NCBI GenBank assembly: GCA_963777355.1
Contig: CAVZQK010000034.1
Coordinates: 1 to 64,000, forward strand
Length of the DNA: 64,000 nucleotides
Source: DATJHM01 sp963777355
GTDB taxonomy: Bacteria > Chloroflexota > Ktedonobacteria > Ktedonobacterales > Ktedonobacteraceae
Reading direction: 5' to 3'
Part shown: positions 26,167-34,832 of the stretch, in pieces
How positions within the stretch are numbered: the stretch's first letter is position 1
Layout of the letters: the number at the start of each line of letters is the position of its first letter
Position numbers and translations under genes: made by a program
The notes under the pieces: generated by a model
Database searches by the model: none
What the model was told of the DNA's origin: nothing
What the model saw: only the letters and a program-made list of their open reading frames with translations

Positions 26167-26981
26167 ATGAGAAGGACAAACGTGAAACGCAGTAAGGTCG
26201 CAAATGGAAACGTGACGCTTTCGGTCAGCGAATCGGGTCAGGGACCAACGCTTCTGTTCTTGAACGGCGCGGGGGTAACGCAAGTGGCCTGGAAGCAAAC
26301 CATCCGCGAACTCCGTGGACAGTATCGGCTCGTGACCTTCGATTTTCGCAATCATGGCACCAGCAACGCGCTCGCCTGACCTCTCTTTCGAGTGTTTCTT
26401 GAGCGATGTTGAGACCATAATGGATAAGGTTGTTGGTCCTCGGCCTCTTGTGGTTGGGTGGTCCCTGGGAGCGGACCTGGCTGTCTGGTATGCTGCTGCT
26501 CATCCGGGAAGGGTGGGAGGGCTGTTTCTCATTGACGGTGCTGTGCCGGTCAACCTTGTGACTGATCCTGATGATGTAAGGCGTCGGCTCAATATACCCT
26601 GTAATGTGGATCTCGCCGTGGCTCATGTATCTGGTTGGCATGGGGTATCGACTCACTCCTTCCGAAATGGCAACCTTGACCATTGAGGTGAATATGCGCC
26701 GTGAACAGCTTCTTTCGGCGTACAACCAGCTTGATTGTCCAGTCGAACTGGTTCTGGCAACGAAAATGGCTCGCGAAAAAGGGGCAAGTGCCGAGCGAAA
26801 AAATGCGCTGTGGCGGGCTGGTGGTGAACAGCTCACACGCCTGTACCCAGCGCTTTCTCTCCATTGGTTGGATAACACCCACCTCCTTCCGTTCAAAGAG
26901 CCAACCAGGCTCGCGCAATTGCTTGACGAGTTTGTCCGAAGGATTCAGGCCGACTCTCCTTCTGACCGCTCTGTGTGCTAA
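26167..26981 (+). pseudogene. Alpha/beta hydrolase, two frameshifts
   Basis: ATG at 26167, 16 bp after the TetR gene. The N-terminus reads VSESGQGPTLLFLNGAGVTQ (oxyanion region) and LVTFDFRNHGTSNA. It shifts near 26365-26380 into the frame with the nucleophile elbow LVVGWSLGADLAVWYAAAHP (Ser in GWSLG), then shifts near 26620-26650 to the cap and C-terminal frame (TPSEMATLTIEVNMRREQLL, LHWLDNTHLLPFKEPTRLAQ with the catalytic His). Joined length is about 270 aa, right for the family. All catalytic motifs are preserved across frames, which fits recent damage or sequencing error. Confidence 0.85.
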
Positions 26982-27017
26982 GATGTTTGAAACGGAACAG
27001 AAAGGAGCCATATCCTG

Positions 27018-27527
27018 ATGGCTGAAAATAACTTCACGCTCACGACATTTTACACTTCCTGGAAAGCGTACCAGGATCATATCAAAAGAGCCCTCACACC
27101 GCTCACCACCTCGCAGCTTGAGCTGCGTGCTGCACCGCACCTTCGTTCCATCGGAGAAATTGCTCTGCACATTGTCGGTTGCCGTATCGGCTGGTTCACC
27201 TTCACCCTGGGAGAAGATGTTGGCGAGGAGTTGGGCGTGTACCTGAAGCGAAACGAGATGGCGCTGCGCCAGGAGACACTCATCCCAACTGCCGCTGAAC
27301 TGGTTCTAGGACTCGACCTCACCTGGCAACTCATGGCGGATTGTCTGGCCCGCTGGAGTTCCGACGAGATGCAACAAACTTTCCCCGATGTGCAAGACGA
27401 CGGCACACAAGTTGATGTGTCGCGCGCCTGGGTGGTCTGGCATGTGCTGGAGCATGATTTGCATCATGGCGGTGAGCTCTCGCTCACTCTGGGCCTGTCT
27501 GGACTCTCAGCGGATTTCCCTGGCTAG
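27018..27527 (+). CDS. DinB family protein (second copy)
   Basis: 169 aa, ATG at 27018 behind AAAGGAG, 36 bp after the hydrolase stop and probably in the same transcript. Four-helix DinB fold with APHLRSIGEIALHIVGCRIG (first metal His about residue 49) and VLEHDLHHGGELSLTLG (about 148). Closely similar along its length to the DinB protein at 4878-5366, so the pair arose by duplication. Enzymatic role unknown. Confidence 0.9.
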   Translation: MAENNFTLTTFYTSWKAYQDHIKRALTPLTTSQLELRAAPHLRSIGEIALHIVGCRIGWFTFTLGEDVGEELGVYLKRNEMALRQETLIPTAAELVLGLDLTWQLMADCLARWSSDEMQQTFPDVQDDGTQVDVSRAWVVWHVLEHDLHHGGELSLTLGLSGLSADFPG

Positions 27528-27554
27528 CGTCTGTCAAAGGGCAAGATCGCAAGT

Positions 27555-28859
27555 TCAGTGCTCAGACGTGGCTTGGAAATGTGTTTGAGTGACAATTTCA
27601 TGTTTCTCTTTTTCATCACTATTATTCGTCGCAGTTCCGTAGTTGTTATTAACATACTGCTGAAAGATATAGGCGTGGGCAATCTCTGAGGCGGTGGCGA
27701 TTGAGCCGAGCAGTACACCATCCTCTCCTAGCTTTGAAACGACGATATGCGGTCTCAGGGGGGTGAGCTGTTGGAGTCTACGCTCTAGCGGCGGGAGCAA
27801 CAACGCACCCCGTTGACCGATGCCGCCACCAAGCACGATCAGTTCTGGATCTAAGATGGCGGCGATGGCGGCGATAGCCTGCGCCAGGCGATAGCCTTCT
27901 TGCTCGACCAGGGCGAGCGCGTTCTTATCGCCCTGCTCTGCGGCATCAAAGACTTGCTTCACGGAAAAAGAGGCAGGTAGCCCGCGCTCCTGGGCCTGGT
28001 GCACAATTGCCGCCGCCGCTGTTGCCTCCTCAAACATCCCTAAATAGGTATTACTGATCTCCTTAGATTCCTCTGTATCGCTGCCTGAAACTTCATCTGA
28101 GCCGAAGGGTAAGAAGCCGATCTCGCCTGCTGCCCCGTGTGCCCCTCGGTAGAGTACTCCGTTGATGATAATGCCCATTCCTATGCCTGTCCCTACGGCG
28201 ATATACACAAATGTATTGGCACTGGAGCCCCAGCCAAACGAGCGCTCACCCAGTGCCGCAAGGTTCGCATCGTTTTCTACTGAAAGACTCAGGCCAAACG
28301 CGTCTTGCAGCTCTTTTACCAGACCGTGTCTTCCCCAATCGGGCAAATTCGATGCGAAAAGCACACGCTCACTCTGCTCATCAAAGACTCCCGGCGTGCC
28401 GATGACTGCGTGTACTATCTGTGACCAGGACAAACCTGCTTCTGCAATAAGATTACGCACCAGTTGGCTCAGCAGATTGACAAGCTCGGATGCGCTCTGG
28501 GCCTCGTTTGGTCTATTTCTACGGATAAGAATTTTGCCTGCCAGGTTCGCCACTGCGGCCCGTACCCAGCCTCGGCCAATATCGACACCCACCACATAAC
28601 CAGCATCGGGATTTTGCTCATACAGGATTGCTATGCGTCCCCCCTTGCTCGATATCGACTCCCCGACAGCGCGAACAAGACCGGCATCCTCAAGACTGGC
28701 AAGCGCCTGGGAGACGGTTGGCTTGGAAAGACTGATTGCACGCGCAAGTTGGGCGCGCGACGTCGGTTTATGGCTGCGTAAGTACTCCAACAGCATTCGC
28801 TCGTTGATGGCTCGCAACAACGACGGCGTTCCCGGCTGATTGCTTTCAGTCGTTGACAT
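27555..28859 (-). CDS. ROK family transcriptional regulator (NagC/XylR-like)
   Basis: 434 aa from ATG at 28859, chosen for AAGGAG 9 bp upstream. N-terminal winged helix (MLLEYLRSHKPTSRAQLARA, LSKPTVSQALASLEDAGLV) followed by a ROK sugar-kinase-like domain (VVGVDIGRGWVRAAVANL, YIAVGTGIGMGIIINGVLYR, GAHGAAGEIGFLPFG). The usual ExGH histidine is Phe here and the zinc-binding Cys cluster is missing, so ligand binding may be altered. It is divergent from an APC permease and a ROK kinase-like gene. An AGTTAG(G/T)AAAC half-site lies before both, suggesting it represses itself and the permease operon. Confidence 0.9.
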   Translation of the reverse strand: MSTTESNQPGTPSLLRAINERMLLEYLRSHKPTSRAQLARAISLSKPTVSQALASLEDAGLVRAVGESISSKGGRIAILYEQNPDAGYVVGVDIGRGWVRAAVANLAGKILIRRNRPNEAQSASELVNLLSQLVRNLIAEAGLSWSQIVHAVIGTPGVFDEQSERVLFASNLPDWGRHGLVKELQDAFGLSLSVENDANLAALGERSFGWGSSANTFVYIAVGTGIGMGIIINGVLYRGAHGAAGEIGFLPFGSDEVSGSDTEESKEISNTYLGMFEEATAAAAIVHQAQERGLPASFSVKQVFDAAEQGDKNALALVEQEGYRLAQAIAAIAAILDPELIVLGGGIGQRGALLLPPLERRLQQLTPLRPHIVVSKLGEDGVLLGSIATASEIAHAYIFQQYVNNNYGTATNNSDEKEKHEIVTQTHFQATSEH

Positions 28860-28911
28860 ACAAATAAACTCCTTCACCTTAACGAAAAGAATCTTCTCTA
28901 TTGTAAATGAT

Positions 28912-28922
28912 GTTTACTAACT
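28912..28922 (-). promoter_or_regulatory. Putative ROK operator half-site before the ROK regulator
   Basis: AGTTAGTAAAC on the minus strand, about 55 bp upstream of the ROK regulator start. It differs by one base from AGTTAGGAAAC at 28990-29000 before the permease and resembles known ROK-family half-sites. Confidence 0.5.
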
Positions 28923-28977
28923 TGTAAAACGGGAATTATAAATCGTGGAGAAAGGAAAAAGAGGGATAAAAATATCC

Positions 28978-29010
28978 TTGACAGAGCAAAGTTAGGAAAC
29001 TATACTAACT
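28978..29010 (+). promoter_or_regulatory. Permease promoter with overlapping ROK-type operator
   Basis: TTGACA (28978-28983), 17-bp spacer, TATACT (29001-29006). An inverted repeat AGTTAG...CTAACT (28990-28995 and 29005-29010) covers the spacer and the -10, a position suited to repression by the divergent ROK regulator. Confidence 0.8.
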
Positions 29011-29083
29011 GTAAGGAAACGTGTTCACACGCTTCTGATGATCTGCCTGTCTTCTCTAAACGAGCGGCAAAAGGAGATATGCC

Positions 29084-30578
29084 ATGAGTTCTTCAAGCTT
29101 AAACGAGGATGCAAACGAAGGTTCCAGGGGAACGGCCCAACAGGCTAGAACTGTGGAACAAACAAACAATGGCTTTGTACGGAGTGTTAGATTACCAACC
29201 GCGATAGCGATTAATATGACGCAGATGTGCGGTATTGGACCGTTCATTACTATCCCTTTGATGGTGGCTGCTTTTGGTGGACCACAGGCGATTCTAGGCT
29301 GGATTGCTGGAGCCTTGCTGGCTCTGGCTGATGGCTTGATCTGGGCCGAGCTTGGTGCGGCTATGCCCGGAGCGGGGGGAACGTATATCTATCTCCGCGA
29401 GGCTTTCCAGTATCGCACTGGCCGCTTGATGCCTTTCATTTTTACCTGGACGGCGGTTCTTTTTATTCCTCTTATTATGTCTACTGGCATTAATGGCCTG
29501 GTTTTATATCTGGGGTATCTCTGGCCCAATATGACCTGGTGGCAGATCGATCTCGTCTCGTTCGCGCTGGTTGGCCTTGTGCTCTTCGCTCTCTATCGCC
29601 GCATCGAGTCAATCGGTATCCTTACTAACGTCCTATTTGCGGTGATGCTCCTCTCCATCGGCATCGTGATTGTCGCGGCTCTCACCCATTTTCATCCTGC
29701 CCTGGCTTTCGCCTATCCAGCGGGTGCCTTCACGCTAGACGGTCACTTTTTTGCTGGCCTGGGTGCTGGCTTAATCATTGGCATCTATGACTATCTGGGC
29801 TACAACACGACGGCGTACATGGGGGCCGAGGTGCGCCGTCCTGGCCGCACTATCCCCTGGTCTATTATTATCTCTATCCTGGGGATGATGCTCCTCTATC
29901 TGGCGCTGAATATTGGCGTTATGGGTGTTGTTCCCTGGCAAGTTGTTGCGAAGTCAACCTCCATTGCTTCTCTCGTTCTAGAGACGGTCTGGGGAAGAGG
30001 CGTTTCGAGCGTGGTGACGGTCCTGATTCTGATTACGGCCTTTGCTTCGGTCTTTACTGGACTCCTCGGCGGTTCGCGTGTCCCCTATAATGCCGCTCGC
30101 GATGGCGTCTTCCTGCGGCAGTTTGGCAAGCTACATCCGCGCTATCACTTTCCTCATGTCGCCTTAATTGTCATGTGCGTCATTACTGCTCTCGCTTCCA
30201 TTCTCCCTCTCGGAACGATTATCTCGATGCTTACGGCTGTGATTGTGATTGTCCAGTCCCTGGGACAGGTGGCGGCGCTGACGGTCTTACGTCGCAGACA
30301 GCCGGAGTCTGAATCGCCCCTATCGCATGTGGCTCTACCCCCTCTTCAGCATCATCGCGCTAATCGGCTGGATCTACGTCTTTGTGGCGTCGGGTCTGAG
30401 TGGGACCCAATTTATTCTGCCGATCTGGACGAATCCAATGATTCTTGCCATTACGTGGACGGTGCTTGGTATTATCGCTTATCTCCTCTGGGCGCGTTTC
30501 GTTGAACATACCTGGCCTTTTGGTCCCAAAGAGATTAAAGAGGAGTATCTGGAGCGGCCTGTTGAGGCGTCAGCCTGA
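29084..30578 (+). pseudogene. APC superfamily amino acid/polyamine permease, one frameshift near the C-terminus
   Basis: ATG at 29084. The N-terminal APC signature is VRLPTAIAINMTQMCGIGPF and PGAGGTYIYLREAFQYRTG, with about 12 membrane helices in all. After about 408 residues (VLRRRQPE) the frame slips near 30306-30312. The last two helices and tail (NRPYRMWLYPLFSIIALIGW, WTNPMILAITWTVLGIIAYL, WPFGPKEIKEEYLE) run one frame over to a stop at 30578. Joined length is about 497 aa, normal for the family. It is followed 28 bp later by a ROK kinase-like gene and regulated by the divergent ROK repressor. The substrate may be an amino sugar or amine, by context only. Confidence 0.88.
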
Positions 30579-30606
30579 TCGTAGCAGGAAAAGAAGAGAA
30601 GAGAGG

Positions 30607-31554
30607 ATGAATCCGTTGATGAATGATGGCTCACCTGATGCAGGCGCTCATGACTTTGTAGTTGCCATTGATTTTGGTGGTACAAAGGTTGCTGTCGCAA
30701 CCGCTGATATGATGGGTCGCATACTGAAGCAGATGCGGCTCGATACACATGCCTCTCTTGGCGCTCAACAGCTCCTTGAGAGGACGATTACCGCTACGTG
30801 CATCCTGATTGAACAGACTGTGGTAGACGTGGGTGGGCGATGTGTGGCTGCCGGAGTGGTAACTCCGGGCGTCGTTCACGAAGATGGCATCCTCTTGTCT
30901 CCCAATATTCCCGACTGGGACCGGGTCTCCTTGCATGAGACAATGCGTGCCGGTCTGAGCATTCCCACGGTGGCTGTCGCGAACGATGTCAAGGCCGCCG
31001 CGATGGCCGAGCTCCTTTGGGGTGCACTTCAGGGCAGCGATCCGGCGGTCTTTCTCAGTCTTGGTACGGGTATTGCTGCGGCTATTGTGGTTGGCGGACG
31101 CGTCCTCACCGGAGCGCATGGGGCCTCTGGTGAAATTGGTTATAATTTACGGAGTGTGTTAGATACCAGCGGGGCCGCTCAAGGACGGGCTCCGCTGGAG
31201 GAGGCTATTGGCGGGCGCTTCATAGGGGAACATGCCAGCCTCCTTCTGGGAGAGGACCTGAGCGCTGCTGCTGTCTTTGCGCATTCGGACATCCGCGCTC
31301 GTTTCCTTGTAGATGAAATGCTCGCCGAACTGGCAACTCACGTCGCCAATCTCGCTATCTTGATTGACCCGGCACGCATTGCTGTGGGTGGAGGATTGAT
31401 GAGTTCAGGTGAGGTAATTCTCCAGGCACTTGCCTTTCGCCTGGGCTTCGCCGTTCCCTTTCCGCCTGAGATTGTCCCTGCCCGCTTCTTGAATGATGCC
31501 TCGCTTTATGGTGCTATTGCTCTGGCATTGACGGCCTCTGGAAATGCTCGTTGA
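30607..31554 (+). CDS. ROK family sugar kinase-like protein
   Basis: 315 aa from ATG at 30607, behind GAAGAGAGG. ATP-binding DFVVAIDFGGTKVAVATAD (about 14-32), TPGVVHEDGILLSPNIPDWD, the catalytic-Asp region VAVANDVKAAAMAELLWGA (about 120-138), and LGTGIAAAIVVGGRVLTGAH. ExGH is read as GEIGYN, with Tyr for His, and the Cys-rich zinc motif is absent, as in the neighbouring ROK regulator. It may therefore not be a standard glucokinase. It is co-transcribed with the APC permease. Confidence 0.85.
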   Translation: MNPLMNDGSPDAGAHDFVVAIDFGGTKVAVATADMMGRILKQMRLDTHASLGAQQLLERTITATCILIEQTVVDVGGRCVAAGVVTPGVVHEDGILLSPNIPDWDRVSLHETMRAGLSIPTVAVANDVKAAAMAELLWGALQGSDPAVFLSLGTGIAAAIVVGGRVLTGAHGASGEIGYNLRSVLDTSGAAQGRAPLEEAIGGRFIGEHASLLLGEDLSAAAVFAHSDIRARFLVDEMLAELATHVANLAILIDPARIAVGGGLMSSGEVILQALAFRLGFAVPFPPEIVPARFLNDASLYGAIALALTASGNAR

Positions 31555-31571
31555 CATTCAGAAAGAATGAT

Positions 31572-32870
31572 TTACCCACCGTGTGCCAGTGGTAATTCAA
31601 CTTCAACGCTTGTTCCCTGCTCTTCGCCGGAGCGTAGCGTAAGATGGCCGCCGATGGCTTCTATGCGTTCGAGCATGCCACGCAGCCCATAGTGACCACT
31701 GGGGCTGTTGTCTACAAGGCTCCTCTCTTTCTGGGGCTGGCACAATGCCAGAGGTAAGCCGATGCCGTCATCGTGGATGTGCAGAAGGAGTTTCTCATCC
31801 TGCCGACTGATACGCACTTGCACATGGCTTGCATGAGCATGTTTCTCGATATTGGTAAATGCTTCCTGGCTCACTTTCCAGAGCGTTTCTTCGATGGCTT
31901 CGGGGAGAGGGTCGATATCTGCCTGGAAGGTGTAGGTAACATGCAGGTTGCTACGCCGGGCAAACTCCTGGGTTGCGCGGCTCAGCGCGAGATTGATACG
32001 TTCGCGCTCCAATGCCGGTGAGCGCAAGTCGGCGATGGAGGCACGCAAGGCGGTCATCGTTTCGCGCGCAATCTGCTTGGTGGACTCTATCTCGTGGTCA
32101 CAGCGTTCAGGATCACGTTCACGGAGCCGCTGGGCTGCTTCAAGCTTGACGGAGATAAGAACGAGAGCATGGCCGATGCTATCGTGCATCTCGCGTGCCA
32201 GCCGGGTGCGCTCACGCAAGACGGCAAGCTCCTGTTCCTGGACTACAGATTGCGCGAGTTGGCGATGGGCTTCCTCTAGCTCGTCATTGGCTTGAGTCAG
32301 TTGCTGAAAAAGTCTATTGCGTTCAAATCGCTCTTCTATCAGATTCTGGAACAGGATGTTAAAACCGGTGATGCTGAAGATCGTCAAGACTTGACTGGCG
32401 ATGCCCACAAGCGCATTGCCAGTTGGTGGCCAGATCAGCAAGCCCTGAAAAGCAAAGAGCGTAAGAGCCATACTACTCACGGCAAGTAACAGACGAACTC
32501 CCCCAAAGAGGCCAAAGCTGATCGCATAAACAACATAGAAGTCCCAGACAAAGGCGGTATTGATGAGTGTAAGAAGCAGCACGACTAGATACAGACTGAC
32601 CCATAGGCCCACAGCGTAATGCAATGGCGGAGGCCAGTCCATTTTCAGGCTCATGCGGAATTGGACACCATAAATCAGGAGCGCAAGAGCGGTAAGCACA
32701 ATACAGGTTACACCGCGCCAATCATGCATAGAGGAGGGGTTGTTTATCAAAATAGAATAAGTCGATGCGGTGAGATAGAGACAGAGAAGGACAGCAAACA
32801 TGGTAATCACACGTCTGGAGAGGCGAAAGAAGTGTGCAGTATCTTTCTCTACATCGAAATAGGTTGACAT
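31572..32870 (-). CDS. NarL-type sensor histidine kinase
   Basis: 432 aa, ATG at 32870 behind GGAGAAA. Six hydrophobic segments fill residues about 15-190, with very short loops, so the input is probably within the membrane. A short coiled coil (QLTQANDELEEAHRQLAQSV) precedes the HisKA_3 box ERTRLAREMHDSIGHALVLI (phospho-His about 230) and an HATPase domain (NIEKHAHASHVQVRISRQ; DDGIGL; GLRGMLERIEAIGGHL). The cognate response regulator is 14 bp upstream on the same strand. Confidence 0.93.
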   Translation of the reverse strand: MSTYFDVEKDTAHFFRLSRRVITMFAVLLCLYLTASTYSILINNPSSMHDWRGVTCIVLTALALLIYGVQFRMSLKMDWPPPLHYAVGLWVSLYLVVLLLTLINTAFVWDFYVVYAISFGLFGGVRLLLAVSSMALTLFAFQGLLIWPPTGNALVGIASQVLTIFSITGFNILFQNLIEERFERNRLFQQLTQANDELEEAHRQLAQSVVQEQELAVLRERTRLAREMHDSIGHALVLISVKLEAAQRLRERDPERCDHEIESTKQIARETMTALRASIADLRSPALERERINLALSRATQEFARRSNLHVTYTFQADIDPLPEAIEETLWKVSQEAFTNIEKHAHASHVQVRISRQDEKLLLHIHDDGIGLPLALCQPQKERSLVDNSPSGHYGLRGMLERIEAIGGHLTLRSGEEQGTSVEVELPLAHGG

Positions 32871-32884
32871 GGTTTCTCCCTTCT

Positions 32885-33559
32885 TTAGAGCAGCCTGCGC
32901 TCACGTGCCAGGGAGACTGCCTGAGTGCGGTTCTCCGTATGCAGCTTGCTCAGGATATTCGATACATGGTTTTTGACGGTCCCCTCAGCGAGAACGAGTT
33001 TCTCGGCAATCTTGCGATTACTTGCCCCTTGCGCGAGCAGCTTGAGGATCTCGATCTCCCGTGGACTCAACTCCTCTTGCTGTGGAGAATGGAAGGTTCC
33101 AGATGGAGAATGACCTTTCCGTCCAAATTCGACGAGGAGCTTGCTGGCAATCTTGGGCTGGATAGCGGGTTCACCTGCATACACCTGGCGAATAGTTGCC
33201 ATCAGTTCATGAGCGGGTACATCTTTGAGGAGATATCCCATAGCACCAGCCTTGATGGCATCAAACACATACTCTTCGTAGTCGAAGGTGGTGAGGATAA
33301 TAACACGTGCGGCAGCGTCGCTGGTGGTGAGTACCGCCGTCGCTTGTACACCGCTCATACGCGGCATTTGAATATCCATGAGCACAATATCAGGGCCGTT
33401 GCCCAGCTTGCGGAGTGTGTTATACTGGCTCACCGCCTCTTCGCCATCAGCGGCCTCGCCTACGACTTGAAACCCCGGCTCAAGTTCAAGGATGGTGTGC
33501 AGTCCCTGACGCATGAGCGTCTGGTCCTCACAGAGCAAGATACGGATTGAGTTGGTCAT
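32885..33559 (-). CDS. NarL/LuxR-type response regulator
   Basis: 224 aa, ATG at 33559. Receiver domain: ILLCEDQTLMRQGLHTIL, the phospho-acceptor in DIVLMDIQMPRMSG (Asp about 59), VIILTTFDYEEYVFDAIKAG and the Lys in GYLLKDVPAHE. The C-terminal LuxR HTH is LSPREIEILKLLAQGASNRK through TVKNHVSNILSKLHTENRTQ. Operon order is regulator then kinase. The membrane protein upstream on the same strand is a plausible target. Confidence 0.94.
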   Translation of the reverse strand: MTNSIRILLCEDQTLMRQGLHTILELEPGFQVVGEAADGEEAVSQYNTLRKLGNGPDIVLMDIQMPRMSGVQATAVLTTSDAAARVIILTTFDYEEYVFDAIKAGAMGYLLKDVPAHELMATIRQVYAGEPAIQPKIASKLLVEFGRKGHSPSGTFHSPQQEELSPREIEILKLLAQGASNRKIAEKLVLAEGTVKNHVSNILSKLHTENRTQAVSLARERRLL

Positions 33560-33736
33560 AGCTATTCCTCTCTCCAGGATAGAGTGTGCTCACTTGTTTC
33601 ATGATGAGCGAAGCCCGTCAACGACTCTTGTTCAAAGCTCCCCACAACTCATCCCGCGTAGCCCTCTCGCTGCGCGGGATAGGTTCATCATACTCTTTTT
33701 TGTCATCTTACCATGCCTGGCTTCTGGCTGTACCTG

Positions 33737-34162
33737 TTACTCGCGTGTCAGTGTAGTAAACAGACTAACGACGATGATGGCGGAAACGAGATGCATCACG
33801 ATCATGGTCCAGAAAATGGAGAGGGTCATTCCAGGAGCAGGGAAGAGACCGACCAGAGCCATAATGGGACTGAGAAACGAGATGCACAAGACAACGAACG
33901 CCAGTAGACGATAGAACCGGATCGGGCGTCGTGCAAAGCGATTGACCAGCACAAAGGCGAGCAGGGCCACGAGCAAAAAAACGATGGTACTGCCGATGAT
34001 AGAGGGAGCCTGCAAGTATTGAAATGTCTCAGGAACCCCAAAGACCAGGACTGCGATAGTGCGTATTATGAGATTGGCGATGGCTGTGGAAACAATAGTC
34101 AGCGGTCCAACCCATATGAGCTTGCGTAGGGCCACATGTTCATGAAGTAGTGTAGATGCCAT
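33737..34162 (-). CDS. DUF6069-like four-helix membrane protein
   Basis: 141 aa, ATG at 34162 behind AGAAGGAGA. Four hydrophobic segments (about 18-40, 53-75, 85-105, 113-136) with short loops match the DUF6069 pattern (LIWVGPLTIVSTAIANLIIR; RPIRFYRLLAFVVLCISFLS; MTLSIFWTMIVMHLVSAIIV). Function unknown. It lies about 180 bp upstream of, and in line with, the NarL-type two-component pair, so it may be co-regulated. The family assignment is by pattern memory. Confidence 0.75.
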   Translation of the reverse strand: MASTLLHEHVALRKLIWVGPLTIVSTAIANLIIRTIAVLVFGVPETFQYLQAPSIIGSTIVFLLVALLAFVLVNRFARRPIRFYRLLAFVVLCISFLSPIMALVGLFPAPGMTLSIFWTMIVMHLVSAIIVVSLFTTLTRE

Positions 34163-34420
34163 AAATGTTCTCCTTCTTTCTATCAGGAAAGATTTCTCTC
34201 TCAGGTTTATTCGTCTCGCAGTGCCAGTAACTGTTCCAGAATCCCTCTATGAAAAGCTTCTGTATTCAAGACTAAAATACAGTATAGAAGGAGGAGGCAG
34301 GAAAGAGGGAGTATGGAAAGACACAACTAGTGCTGTGTCGAAAGTAATGGTGATGTTGCGACTCTGTTATTCAGGGCAATTCTGGGTTTGGGCATGGAGG
34401 AGCAGATATAAGGGAAGAGA

Positions 34421-34457
34421 GGCCTCTTGTGCCAGCTTTCTCCTCGCACAAGGGGCC
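34421..34457. terminator. Hairpin downstream of the DUF2277 gene
   Basis: A 12-bp stem (34421-34432 with 34446-34457, one G-T wobble) and a 13-nt loop, 10 bp past the DUF2277 stop on the minus strand, followed by a pyrimidine-rich stretch. Nothing else recognisable lies in 34163-34466. Confidence 0.55.
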
Positions 34458-34466
34458 TTGATCACC

Positions 34467-34748
34467 TTACATCTTTTCTGCGCCGAATCTTTTTAGCGTT
34501 CTTATACGTGCCCGTTCGGCTTCGATCTCGCGATCACGTGGCTCAGCATTGGTGGTCAGCGAGTCCAGCAAATTTCGAGTAATGATACTTACCTCCTCGA
34601 TAGCCTGATTGAATGCCGCTTCGTTTGCCTGTGAGGGCTTATTACTGAAGCCCGTGAGTTTTCTCACGAACTGGCGTGAGGCTTCCCGAATCTCCTCATC
34701 GGTAGCCGGGGGGTCGAGATTAAAGAGCGGCTTGATATTTCGACACAT
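34467..34748 (-). CDS. DUF2277 domain-containing protein
   Basis: 93 aa, ATG at 34748. The whole protein is the small DUF2277 domain: the invariant start MCRNIKPLFNLDPPATDEEI, then REASRQFVRKLTGFSNKPSQ, helical throughout, ending in an Arg/Glu-rich tail. The family is widespread in bacteria with unknown function. It stands alone, between the ALDH gene and the two-component locus. Confidence 0.92.
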   Translation of the reverse strand: MCRNIKPLFNLDPPATDEEIREASRQFVRKLTGFSNKPSQANEAAFNQAIEEVSIITRNLLDSLTTNAEPRDREIEAERARIRTLKRFGAEKM

Positions 34749-34832
34749 AGCTTGCTCCTGCTCAAAGTAAAACGACTCTTTGAATGATCTATTCTAACAA
34801 ACCTGCACAATTGAAGTAAATACAGGATGGCA

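Noticed and set aside
32834..33550. Plus-strand open frame of 238 codons
   Set aside because: Antisense to the intact NarL-type response regulator; composition is that of a shadow frame.
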